NCBI GenBank assembly: GCA_024762925.1
Contig: JANTGM010000003.1
Span: 1-64,000 of the forward strand
Direction: 5' to 3'
From: Kofleriaceae bacterium
Lineage (GTDB): Bacteria; Myxococcota_A; Polyangia; Haliangiales; Haliangiaceae
DNA length: 64,000 bases
Position 1 is the stretch's first letter. Each line of letters opens with the position of its first letter. The notes beneath the pieces were generated by a model. The model had not been told where the DNA came from, made no database searches, and saw only the letters and a program-made list of their open reading frames with translations. The position numbers were made by a program, and so were the translations under genes. Below are positions 31,641-40,514 of this stretch, in pieces.

Positions 31641-32698
31641 GATGGATATTACTAGTGGCGACCGTTGTGCTTGGTGCGAGCTGTAGCAAGAGCGATTCTG
31701 CCTCAGCCCCCACAGAGGAACCCCAAGAAGCGATCGCATCTAGCATCGGCGCTCGCTGGGTTGTGGTTCAGCCCGCGAAAGATGCCTCCATGCTTTCTGC
31801 TCCTTGTGTGGCTCGGGCTGATGCCCATGCGACGGGTGAGGTGAGCAGCGCATTTCGTGTGCAAGTCAAGCTTGTCCATGTTCAGGTGGGCGATGTCGTG
31901 CAAGAGGGCCAGGCGATCGTGGATGTCACTGCACCAGAAATTGTCTCTGCCGCTGCCACGTATCTCGGACTCGCAAGCCGCCTCAAGGTGCATCGTCAAC
32001 GCCTCGATGCGCTGGGAGAGCTTCGCAAGGAGGGTATGGTTAGGAGTGCAGCGGTGTTTGAGCAGCAAGCGTTGGTAGCTGAAATCTCTGCAGGAATGCG
32101 CGAGGCGGCGGCAGTGCTTAAGCTCGCGCAGTTGTCGCCCAAAGATGCAGGGCGCATTGCCCAAAGTACTCGCTTGACCCTCAAAGCCCCCGTTGCTGGA
32201 GTGGTGGCGAGTATTGCTGCACATCCTGGTGAGGTCCTCGATGGCTCTATGACCTTTGCGGAGATTATTGGTCCTGCGCGTGCTCGAATCGAGGTGAGCA
32301 GTCCAGGGGCGCTCGCACCTGGCGAGAGTCTGACGATGGTAACTTCCGAGGGGCAGCGATACGATCTACATCCGAAACCCATCTCGACTGTGGTCGAAGC
32401 AGACACTGGGACGCATCAGACTTGGTTTGAACTCAAGGACAGTACGGTGGTTCTGAGCGACGGGCTTCGATGCTCTGTGCAGTTCTCCGTATCAGAAGAT
32501 GTCTGGGAAATCCCGGTAGGTGCTGTTGCTACCGCCCCAGAAGGGCCGATGGTATGGCGCCGCCGAGGAGCCGAGGTCAAGCGCATCTCCGTGCAGATCT
32601 TCAGTGGCTCGGGTGCGAGCATCTTGGTCCGCGGTGACATAGCGGCCGGCGATTTCGTTTCCGCCGATGGGACTGCAGGAGGACCTCGAACACCATGA
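31637..32698 (+). CDS. RND efflux adaptor (membrane fusion lipoprotein)
   Basis: A 353-residue periplasmic adaptor with lipobox GASC. A barrel-sandwich (lipoyl-like) half-motif (VKLVHVQVGDVVQEGQAIVD), a hairpin of helices (KVHRQRLDALGELRKEG), the second lipoyl half (TLKAPVAGVVASIAAHPGEV) and a beta-barrel (WFELKDSTVVLSDGLRC) follow in the usual order. It links the inner-membrane pump to the outer-membrane duct. No N-terminal metal-binding extension is visible, so the exported substrate cannot be named. Both ends overlap neighbours by four bases (ATGA). Confidence 0.88.
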   Translation: MRWILLVATVVLGASCSKSDSASAPTEEPQEAIASSIGARWVVVQPAKDASMLSAPCVARADAHATGEVSSAFRVQVKLVHVQVGDVVQEGQAIVDVTAPEIVSAAATYLGLASRLKVHRQRLDALGELRKEGMVRSAAVFEQQALVAEISAGMREAAAVLKLAQLSPKDAGRIAQSTRLTLKAPVAGVVASIAAHPGEVLDGSMTFAEIIGPARARIEVSSPGALAPGESLTMVTSEGQRYDLHPKPISTVVEADTGTHQTWFELKDSTVVLSDGLRCSVQFSVSEDVWEIPVGAVATAPEGPMVWRRRGAEVKRISVQIFSGSGASILVRGDIAAGDFVSADGTAGGPRTP

Positions 32699-35600
32699 TT
32701 TCCAGGCTTGTGCGCTTCTGCGTCGATCGCAGCACGGCAGTCCTGTTCGTTGCAGGGCTCTTGGCGGCGATCGGTGTGCTCATTGGTTCGTCGCTAGATT
32801 TCGATGCAGTGCCAGACGTCACTGGCAAGCAAGTTGTCGTACTCACTCGCGCCCCAGGATTGACACCCGAAGAAGTGGAGTTGCTTGTGACACGGCCCAT
32901 CGAAAAGTCCCTAGGTGGATTGCCAGATATGGAACAGCAGCGGAGCATATCGCGATATGGGATTTCATCTGTGACAGCGATCTTCAGCAGTGACGCCGAT
33001 CTGCTTCGCGCCCGGCAGATGGTTGGAGAGCGCCTTCAAGGAGTTGGCGGAGCGCTGCCAGCCGGTGTCGGCTCACCTGAGCTGGGGCCGCTCACTGGCG
33101 GGCTTGGCGAGATTTATCATTTTTCCCTTAGCTCCCCGACTCGAACACCCGCAGAGCTCTTTGAGTTGGCCGAATTGCAAATCGCACCAATCCTGGCAAC
33201 AGTGCCGGGTGTTGTAGAAGTGAATACGTGGGGCGGCCATCAGCGAACGTTGGAAGTCGTTGGCAATCCCGAAGCAATGGCGCGTCACAAACTGACGCTT
33301 CAGAACTTACATGAGGCTGTGCAATCGTCTGTAGGCAATGCTCCAGGCGCAAGTGTAGAACTTGGGGCCCAAGGTGTGCTGCTTCGCGGGATCGCGAGGC
33401 CAACGGATGCCTCGGAACTCGGTGCCGCAATCGCACACACCAGCGATGATGGCAGTCTCGTACGCATTGCAGATGTGGCAGAGGTACGGGAAGGCGCATT
33501 GCCAAGGATTGGTGCTGCAACTGCAGATGGCCGTGGGGAAGTTGTCTATGTCATGGTGCAAATGTTGCTCGATGCTGATGCGCTCGAAGTGCTTGAGGGG
33601 GTGCATGCTCGAATGGCGGTTGTTCGCGGGACCTTGCCGGCGGATGTGCAACTGGACGAAGTCTACGATCGCAGTGAACTTGTGTACGCCACTCTTGGAA
33701 CCGTCTTCAAGAATCTCATCGAAGGTGGACTTCTCGTTATCGTCGTACTTTTCTTGGCCCTTGGCAGCTTTCGAGCAGGCCTTCTGGTCGCGTCGATCAT
33801 TCCCCTCTCGATGCTGGGGGCAGTCACAGGAATGGTGATTTTCGATGTCCCCGGCAACCTCATGAGTCTAGGTGCCCTCGACTTTGGCTTACTCGTGGAT
33901 GGTGCAGTGGTCATGGTGGAGGGTGTCTTTCACGCATATGTGTTGCGGGGAGGCAAGCTTGGAGAGCGAGTTCAAGAAGCCACGGGTGCGATGGCGAGAC
34001 CGGTGTTTTTCTCAATTTCGATAATACTGCTGGTGTATGTGCCTATTTTGGCGCTGCAGGGAGTTGAGGGCGCCATGTTCCGACCAATGGCCTTGACGGT
34101 TGTCTTTGCACTTCTCTCGTCACTCATGCTGTCGCTGACATTCGTTCCGGCTGCAGCCAAGTTACTGCTCAGACCCAAAGACGTGCCGAAGAAGGAGCCG
34201 CTGCTGATCCGTTGGCTACGGGCTGGTTACAAACCACTTCTCACTCGCGCGATTGCGCATCCGGCGATTGTGATGCTCATTGCTGTTGTGATGCTCGGTG
34301 GAGGCGTGATGCTCTTTGGCCGAGCAGGAAGCTCGTTTGTCCCGCAGCTTGATGAGGGGGATCTGGTGCTGCAAACGACGCGCGCACCTGACATTCACAT
34401 TGCAGCAGCTGTTGCCGATGCCAGCGAAATGGAAGCGGTGATTCTCAATGCCGTCCCCGAAGTCCGGCATGTCGTGAGCCGAATCGGAAGTCCAGCCGTC
34501 GCTACGGACATCATGGGCTTGGAGCAGGCTGATGTCTTCGTTGATCTCAGACCAAAGTCGGAATGGCGAAGTGGTCTGAGCCGAAACGACTTGATCGCGG
34601 AGATTGAGAAGGCATTGGAGACTGTTGCGGTTCCGGCAGAAGATGTTGCATTCACTCAGCCCATTCAGATGCGGTTCAATGAACTCGTCGGTGGCGAGGC
34701 GACTGACGTTTCCTTGAGCATTTACGGGGAGGATCTTGCGGAGCTTAGAAGACTTGCAGATCAGGCGGCGGCGCTACTTGATTCGGTGCCTGGCAGTGTG
34801 GATGCGCGCGTCTCTGCGCCGCCTGCGGTACGAGTCTTGGAAGTCCAACCGCGTCACCTCGCTGCCGCGCGAGCCGGCTTTCGTGCAGATGCACTTCTTG
34901 AGCATGTCACCGCGTTGCGGGTCGGTCTCGATAGCGGATTGACGTACGATGGGCCGCTCGCCATTCCTGTGCGAACGAAGCTGCGTGCAGATGTTGATGC
35001 CTTGCGCGTAGGGCAGGTACGGGTACCCACGGCTGATGGTCGCCTGCTGCCACTTCAACAACTGGCTGAAGTCAACGAGGTGCGCGCTCCAGCGCTTATT
35101 AATCGATTTGGTGCACAGAGACGACTTGTCGTTGGGTTTAACGTTCGCGGACGGGACTTGGGATCCGTTGTGGAAGACGCCCAGAAACGCATCTCAGAAA
35201 ATATCGTACTTCCAGACGGAATGCGTATCGAGTGGGGTGGGCAGTTTGAGGGACTGCAGCGCGCACGGGCTCGACTCTTGGTCGTTGTGCCGGTGGTTCT
35301 TGCCTCCATCTTGGTGTTGCTGCTGTGGCTCTTCCGAAACCTCCGTCCCGCACTGCTGATTCTCCTAAACGTGCCGTTCGCAGCGGTCGGAGGCATTGCG
35401 CTTCTAAGTCTGCGTGGCATGCCGGTCTCTATATCGGCGGCCATTGGTTTCATTGCCCTCAGTGGCATCGCGGTTCTCAACGGTGTAGTGCTTGTTAGCG
35501 CGTTGGTTGCCGAAGAGAACGCTGGCAACCCACCTAGGGAGGCAGCAAGACGAGCTGCTCTTGCCCGTTTGCGTCCGGTAATGATGACGGCGTTGGTGGC

Positions 35601-35757
35601 CGCACTAGGGTTTATTCCGATGACGGTTGCGACCGGAGTGGGGGCTGAGGTGCAAAGGCCACTTGCGACTGTTGTTGTGGGCGGCCTCCTAACATCGACC
35701 ATTCTCACGCTCTTCATTCTGCCATCGGTGATCCCATGGCTTCACAAGCGCAGCTGA
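32695..35757 (+). CDS. HME-type RND pump (CzcA/CusA family)
   Basis: A 1020-residue pump with the RND layout: an N-terminal TM1, a large periplasmic loop, TM2-6, a second loop and TM7-12. The proton-relay signature of the heavy-metal-efflux branch, LDFGLLVDGAVVMVEG (Asp, Asp, Glu), is complete. Other family blocks are GALDFG, FDVPGNLMSLG, AGSSFVPQLDEGDL and GQFEGLQRARARL. It is expected to export divalent or monovalent metal ions from the periplasm or cytoplasm with proton import, but similar pumps also move other substrates. It is the last gene of the three-gene operon, followed by a short region that is convergent with the YgiQ gene. Confidence 0.93.
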   Translation: MISRLVRFCVDRSTAVLFVAGLLAAIGVLIGSSLDFDAVPDVTGKQVVVLTRAPGLTPEEVELLVTRPIEKSLGGLPDMEQQRSISRYGISSVTAIFSSDADLLRARQMVGERLQGVGGALPAGVGSPELGPLTGGLGEIYHFSLSSPTRTPAELFELAELQIAPILATVPGVVEVNTWGGHQRTLEVVGNPEAMARHKLTLQNLHEAVQSSVGNAPGASVELGAQGVLLRGIARPTDASELGAAIAHTSDDGSLVRIADVAEVREGALPRIGAATADGRGEVVYVMVQMLLDADALEVLEGVHARMAVVRGTLPADVQLDEVYDRSELVYATLGTVFKNLIEGGLLVIVVLFLALGSFRAGLLVASIIPLSMLGAVTGMVIFDVPGNLMSLGALDFGLLVDGAVVMVEGVFHAYVLRGGKLGERVQEATGAMARPVFFSISIILLVYVPILALQGVEGAMFRPMALTVVFALLSSLMLSLTFVPAAAKLLLRPKDVPKKEPLLIRWLRAGYKPLLTRAIAHPAIVMLIAVVMLGGGVMLFGRAGSSFVPQLDEGDLVLQTTRAPDIHIAAAVADASEMEAVILNAVPEVRHVVSRIGSPAVATDIMGLEQADVFVDLRPKSEWRSGLSRNDLIAEIEKALETVAVPAEDVAFTQPIQMRFNELVGGEATDVSLSIYGEDLAELRRLADQAAALLDSVPGSVDARVSAPPAVRVLEVQPRHLAAARAGFRADALLEHVTALRVGLDSGLTYDGPLAIPVRTKLRADVDALRVGQVRVPTADGRLLPLQQLAEVNEVRAPALINRFGAQRRLVVGFNVRGRDLGSVVEDAQKRISENIVLPDGMRIEWGGQFEGLQRARARLLVVVPVVLASILVLLLWLFRNLRPALLILLNVPFAAVGGIALLSLRGMPVSISAAIGFIALSGIAVLNGVVLVSALVAEENAGNPPREAARRAALARLRPVMMTALVAALGFIPMTVATGVGAEVQRPLATVVVGGLLTSTILTLFILPSVIPWLHKRS

Positions 35758-35883
35758 GCGCAAAGCGGCAGAAGGCCCAGGGTTGGCTCGTTGCCGTGCG
35801 AGGACAAGGCGAGTTTCGCCCCATGAAAATGAAACGTCATTGGAAGGCGCGGGGTCGGTAGGAGCATGGACCCTGCTGACCCG

Positions 35884-37989
35884 CTAGCGTTTCTTTCGCT
35901 TTGCTTTGGCGCGTCGACTTCCGCGACTCGGCTCGGCATGCCTTGGAGGCAGCCCAGTGTGTTGCGTCCTCGCAGAGCCCTTCCTGGGACGAGAACGGTT
36001 TGCTCCACCAGATGTTACTCGTGTACGTGGCTGGTGGACTGGAATCAGTGCATCGGGCCCACTGCCAATCAGGTCCTCGCGCCCCATCTCACGCAATGCG
36101 TTGCGAAGCAGGGGCCAGTTGTTCGGATCGTGGTAGCGGAGAAAAGCCTTGTGCAGTGTGCGTTTTGTCTTGCCCTTGGGCACTTCAAGAGACTCGTTTG
36201 CCTTGAGTGACTTAAGTGGGTTCTTCTCTGTGTGGTACATGGTTGTGGCGGTTGCCATGGGCGCGGGCAGATAGGTTTGCACCTGGTCGGCTTTAAAGCC
36301 GTTGCGCTTGAGCCAAAGCGCAAGCTCCATCATGTCCGCATCAGTGGTTCCTGGATGCGCCGCGATAAAGTATGGAATGAGATACTGGTCTTTGCCCGCC
36401 TCCTTAGAAAACTTCTTAAAAAGCTTGGCGAACCTGTCGTAGGTCCCCATGCCGGGTTTCATCATCTTTGAAAGTGGGCCCTCTTCTGTGTGCTCTGGGG
36501 CAATCTTCAGATAGCCACCCACGTGATGCTGCACGAGTTCCTTCACGTATTCAGGAGATTCAACGGCGAGATCGTATCGCACGCCGGATGCAATGAAGAC
36601 TTTCTTGATCCCCTCGGTGGTGCGCGCCTTCTTGTAGAGACTCACGAGCGAGGAATGATCGGTCTTTAGATTTGCACAGATTCCTGGATAGACACAGGAG
36701 GGCTTGCGGCATGCAGCTTCGATTTCTGGGCTCTTACACCCCAAACGATACATGTTGGCCGTCGGTCCGCCGATGTCGGAGACAACCCCTGTGAAGCCAG
36801 GGATGCGCTTGGGCATGTCGGCAATTTCCCTAAGAATCGATTTTTGCGATCGGCTCTGAATAATGCGCCCCTCGTGCTCTGTGATTGAGCAAAATGTGCA
36901 CCCCCCAAAACAACCACGCATGATCGTCACTGAGTTCTTGATCATGTTGTACGCGGGAATCTCTGCTTTGTAGGCTGGATGTGGGACACGTGCGTAGGGC
37001 AGCTCATAAACGCCATCCATGTCGGCGCTAGACAGAGGAATCGGTGGAGGATTGATCCAAAGGAGCCTTCCGTCGTGCTCCTGGACCATGGCTCTCGCAT
37101 TGCCAGGATTCGCTTCGAGGTGGAGGATTCGCGAAGCATGCGCGTAGAGTTGCTTGTCTCCTGCAACAGCCGCGTAGCTTGGTAGCTTGAGAACCTGCTC
37201 TTCGCGCGGAGGGGTAACACCATGCTTGCGCTTTAGCGCAACGACACCTGGTGCTTCGATCGTCGTGGAATCGATTGCATGATAGCCCTCGGGAATTTCC
37301 TTAGTCGCGAAGGCTGTGCCGCGGATGTCGCGAATTTCGCGGAGACTCTCTCCGCGATCCACACGTCGGCAGAGTTCGACAATGGCGCGCTCAGCGTTTC
37401 CAAAAAGCAGAATGTCGGCCTTGGAATCAAAGAGAATCGAACGTCGAACTTTGCCAGACCAGTAGTCGAAGTGCGCAAGTCTTCGAAGACTCGCTTCAAT
37501 GCCACCGATAACGACGCCAACGCCCTTGTACGCTTGTCGGCATCTGTTGGAGTAGATGAGCACCGAGCGGTCGGGGCGCGCTCCTCCTTCGCCACCGGGG
37601 GTATAGGCATCGTCGTTGCGGACTTTGTGATCGCTGGTGTAGCGATTCACCATCGAATCCATGTTGCCGCCCGTCACACCAAAGAAGAGCCGGGGCTTGC
37701 CGAGCACCTTGAACGCTTCAGCATCGTCCCAGTCTGGCTGAGCGATGATGCCCACCCGAAAGCCCTGAGCCTCGATGAGTCGACCAATGAGCGCCATGCC
37801 GAAGCTTGGATGATCAACGTATGCATCGCCTGTAACGATGATGACATCACACTCATTCCAACCAAGTTGTTGCATCTCGCGGCGGCTGCTTGGCAGGAAG
37901 GGAGCGGGCCTCTGCTCAGAACGGGCCTTGGCCCCCGCAAAGATACTGCTTCGCGGTTCGAGCATTCCTTGAGTTACCAGGGCCGACAC
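35884..37989 (-). CDS. ygiQ: YgiQ-family radical SAM protein
   Basis: A 701-residue protein of the YgiQ family. An N-terminal B12-like/DUF3362-type region begins with [13 protein letters not shown] and [15 protein letters not shown]. The radical SAM cluster motif [16 protein letters not shown] follows. Later conserved segments are [36 protein letters not shown] and [17 protein letters not shown]. The enzyme's substrate is not known for this family. The C-terminal tail is very basic. A GTG at 37989 or ATG at 37965 could start the protein. It is divergent from xseA. Confidence 0.93.
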   Translation of the reverse strand: MSALVTQGMLEPRSSIFAGAKARSEQRPAPFLPSSRREMQQLGWNECDVIIVTGDAYVDHPSFGMALIGRLIEAQGFRVGIIAQPDWDDAEAFKVLGKPRLFFGVTGGNMDSMVNRYTSDHKVRNDDAYTPGGEGGARPDRSVLIYSNRCRQAYKGVGVVIGGIEASLRRLAHFDYWSGKVRRSILFDSKADILLFGNAERAIVELCRRVDRGESLREIRDIRGTAFATKEIPEGYHAIDSTTIEAPGVVALKRKHGVTPPREEQVLKLPSYAAVAGDKQLYAHASRILHLEANPGNARAMVQEHDGRLLWINPPPIPLSSADMDGVYELPYARVPHPAYKAEIPAYNMIKNSVTIMRGCFGGCTFCSITEHEGRIIQSRSQKSILREIADMPKRIPGFTGVVSDIGGPTANMYRLGCKSPEIEAACRKPSCVYPGICANLKTDHSSLVSLYKKARTTEGIKKVFIASGVRYDLAVESPEYVKELVQHHVGGYLKIAPEHTEEGPLSKMMKPGMGTYDRFAKLFKKFSKEAGKDQYLIPYFIAAHPGTTDADMMELALWLKRNGFKADQVQTYLPAPMATATTMYHTEKNPLKSLKANESLEVPKGKTKRTLHKAFLRYHDPNNWPLLRNALREMGREDLIGSGPDALIPVHQPRTRVTSGGANRSRPRKGSARTQHTGLPPRHAEPSRGSRRAKAKRKKR

Positions 37990-38017
37990 GTCCGACTAGT
38001 AACATATCGGCAAGACT

Positions 38018-39523
38018 GTGGGCACGGAATTGAGCTTGCCCCACTCCACGTGCAAAGCTCCGGGCGTGGCTACGGAAGGTCGTACATTTGCTAGCGTTTC
38101 GCGGGTTCACTCCCGTCTGCGCAAGCTATTGGAGCCCGCGCTCACGGCAAAACCATTCTGGATACGTGCCGAACTCTCCTCTGTTAGTGGCAGTGGCGGT
38201 AGGTTGTACTGCGACCTCGTAGAACTCAAAGATGGTCGAGTTGTCGCAAAGCTGCGATGTACGATCTGGCCTCGGGAACTCACGCTCATTCGCGAAAGAC
38301 TCGCAGCAGCTCGCCTCGATGACCTGCTTGGCGACGGAAACGAAGTCGGGCTTCGATGTCATATCCAATACCATGACCTCTACGGCATGTCGGTCACGGC
38401 AGTGGATGTGGATCCTGCCGAGTCCTTGGGTGCTTTGGAACGCAAGCGCATCGAGATTGTGCGAAAACTTCGCAAAGAAAACCTTCTTGCGAAAAACTCT
38501 GAGAATGTGGTTCCGGTATTGCCTCGGCGCATTGGTCTCGTCGCAAGCCGAGATACTGCTGGATACAAAGACTTCGTGACGACCATTGCAGCGAGTGGCT
38601 ATGCCATCACCATCTTCGCCGCTGACGCGAGAGTGGAGGGCGATGCAACCGAGGCTTCCGTGCTACGAGCTTTGCGGCAACTCGCATCAATGGACTTGGA
38701 TGTGGTGGTCCTGCTGCGCGGCGGTGGATCGCGGGTCAGCCTCTCCTACATGGACAACGAGGCGATCGCCCGGGCAATCGCAAGCTACAAGATTCCGGTG
38801 TGGACCGCGATTGGCCATGAGATCGATACCAGTGTGCTTGATTCGGTTGCTCACACCTCATTCAAGACGCCAACAGCCGTCGGTGAGCATCTCATTGCGA
38901 GGTATACGCAAGCGGATGAGAAGCTACAGGGTGCTCTTCGTGAGCTTCGGAGGCTTGTTCAACTGCGCTTGCGGCCCGAGCGCGATCGAATCGATGGTTC
39001 GGGCGAGCGAATTCGGAGTTTTGCCAAGCGAGTCCTTCGAGAGAGACGTGGCGAGGGTGAGAGTCATGCCCACCGATTTCGATTGCTCGTACAAAAGCGG
39101 CTCACAACCGAAGATGCTCAACTTGTACGCTTTCGAACGGAGCTTGAGTCATTGGCTCGTCAACAGTCGTCGGTGGCCTTTCGCGCGCTCCTTGAACATC
39201 GGAAGAGTTTGCACAAGACGATTGGCCGCGCGCTCAATACTCGCATCGATTCAAAGAAACGATTGCAGGAACGTTTGGTCTCGCAGGCAGTGTTCAATCG
39301 CTTACGTAGCGAAGGGCAGCGAACGGCTGCTTGGCGGCAAGTACTTCGAGCGGCGGATCCTGCTCGCAATCTCGAGCGAGGATACGCGTTGGTCTATGAC
39401 CAAGAGGGTGCTCTCTTGCGATCCATACGTGATGTGAAGAAGGGCCAACCCCTTCGAACCGAATTGGTAGATGGCTTCGTGCAGAGCACTGCGGAGACGA
39501 TTATGGAGAAAGCGGATGAGTAA
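38018..39523 (+). CDS. xseA: Exodeoxyribonuclease VII large subunit
   Basis: A 501-residue XseA protein. The N-terminal OB domain (FWIRAELSSVS, GRLYCDLVE) is followed by the catalytic domain with RKENLLAKNSENVVPVLPRR, IGLVASRDTAGYKDF, VLLRGGGSR, and VWTAIGHEIDTSVLD, VAHTSFKTPTA. A long helical region and the small C-terminal domain (NLERGYALVYD) complete the protein. With XseB it degrades single-stranded DNA in DNA repair. The frame opens at GTG 38018, and a second GTG at 38066 is also plausible. Its stop overlaps xseB by eight bases. Confidence 0.95.
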   Translation: MGTELSLPHSTCKAPGVATEGRTFASVSRVHSRLRKLLEPALTAKPFWIRAELSSVSGSGGRLYCDLVELKDGRVVAKLRCTIWPRELTLIRERLAAARLDDLLGDGNEVGLRCHIQYHDLYGMSVTAVDVDPAESLGALERKRIEIVRKLRKENLLAKNSENVVPVLPRRIGLVASRDTAGYKDFVTTIAASGYAITIFAADARVEGDATEASVLRALRQLASMDLDVVVLLRGGGSRVSLSYMDNEAIARAIASYKIPVWTAIGHEIDTSVLDSVAHTSFKTPTAVGEHLIARYTQADEKLQGALRELRRLVQLRLRPERDRIDGSGERIRSFAKRVLRERRGEGESHAHRFRLLVQKRLTTEDAQLVRFRTELESLARQQSSVAFRALLEHRKSLHKTIGRALNTRIDSKKRLQERLVSQAVFNRLRSEGQRTAAWRQVLRAADPARNLERGYALVYDQEGALLRSIRDVKKGQPLRTELVDGFVQSTAETIMEKADE

Positions 39524-39731
39524 AAAAGAAGCTAGCTACGAGGACAAGGTCGCCGAACTTGAGGACATCTTGCGTCGGCTTGACGACGCCGAGACTCCAA
39601 TTGATACCCTTGCGAAAGATGTGAAGAAGGGGGCAGCCCTCATCAAGGAACTCGATCACAAACTCCGTGACGTGGAATCTCAAGTTCGCGATGCATTCGC
39701 CGAGCTTGAAGGCGACGACGGCGAGAATTGA
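39516..39731 (+). CDS. xseB: Exodeoxyribonuclease VII small subunit
   Basis: A 71-residue XseB protein, entirely helical, with the family signature YEDKVAELEDILRRLD and VKKGAALIKELDHKL. Several copies bind one XseA to form exonuclease VII. The start at 39516 (MSKKEASYED) overlaps the end of xseA, the usual arrangement, implying coupled translation. Confidence 0.95.
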   Translation: MSKKEASYEDKVAELEDILRRLDDAETPIDTLAKDVKKGAALIKELDHKLRDVESQVRDAFAELEGDDGEN

Positions 39732-39873
39732 GTTCGAGTATCGAAGGACAGGCAGCAGCGATAACGCCACAGAATCGAGTGGTATGTGGCGCTAGGACCA
39801 CAGCATTCATCGGCTTCTCTCACTGTTGTGGGGCGCCAGGCTGGTCCATTCCTTGCTGGAAGAGAGCCAAGAT

Positions 39874-40512
39874 ATGCGGCTGGTAGCAATCGTCATCTTG
39901 TGTTGGGGAGCCTCGGGGTGTGTCGCTGGAACTCTGCCACCAACCCGAAGTGACATTGGGACAACCTTGCAGCAGCCTAACGGCGACCTCCAGACCGGAG
40001 TGCGAATGTCCACGGGTGTCCACTACGCAAGTGGCACTCTCAACGAAAAGCAGGACTACGACATTGGCATCGGCTACGTCTACGAGAGAGTTGAAGCGTC
40101 GGGACAAGACATCACCGACAAAGAAGTCATGGATGACGGCAGGCCCCGCTCAAGTCAGGGCGCGTATGTCTCGGTTGCTCGACTCATGACCAACAACCTT
40201 CGCGAGAGCAACCGCACGTGGCTCGGTATCAAAGCGGAGTATCTACGCGCATCGGGCGCTGGCGAAGATAGCGTGAGCATTCTAGCGCGAGGCACGTGGG
40301 AGATCTTCGGTGCCGGAGAAGGTGGTAGTGGATTCTCCGATGACTGCGGTGGAGGGGCTGGGTATGCCTACGGGACAACCGCCCTTGGACTCTTTATCGA
40401 GGGTGGTGCGCGCCGAAGTCTTGACAACGAAGCATCCTTCGCAGCTACAGCCGGCGTCTCCGTGCGACTACCGTTTCTCTTTGGGTTTGCCTACAACCTT
40501 TGCGGCGACTGA
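39874..40512 (+). CDS. Lipoprotein of unknown function, beta-barrel-like
   Basis: A 212-residue protein whose ATG at 39874 follows an AAGAGAG site. The lipobox is GASGC. The mature part has alternating polar and aromatic segments (YDIGIGYVYERVE, QGAYVSVARLM, TWLGIKAEYLRA, ALGLFIEGGARR, VSVRLPFLFGFAYN), consistent with eight or so outer-membrane-type beta strands. Two Cys (ODD position near DDCGG and the final LCGD) could pair. I do not recognise a family. It is convergent with the next lipoprotein gene, only two bases apart. Confidence 0.65.
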   Translation: MRLVAIVILCWGASGCVAGTLPPTRSDIGTTLQQPNGDLQTGVRMSTGVHYASGTLNEKQDYDIGIGYVYERVEASGQDITDKEVMDDGRPRSSQGAYVSVARLMTNNLRESNRTWLGIKAEYLRASGAGEDSVSILARGTWEIFGAGEGGSGFSDDCGGGAGYAYGTTALGLFIEGGARRSLDNEASFAATAGVSVRLPFLFGFAYNLCGD

Positions 40513-40514
40513 CT

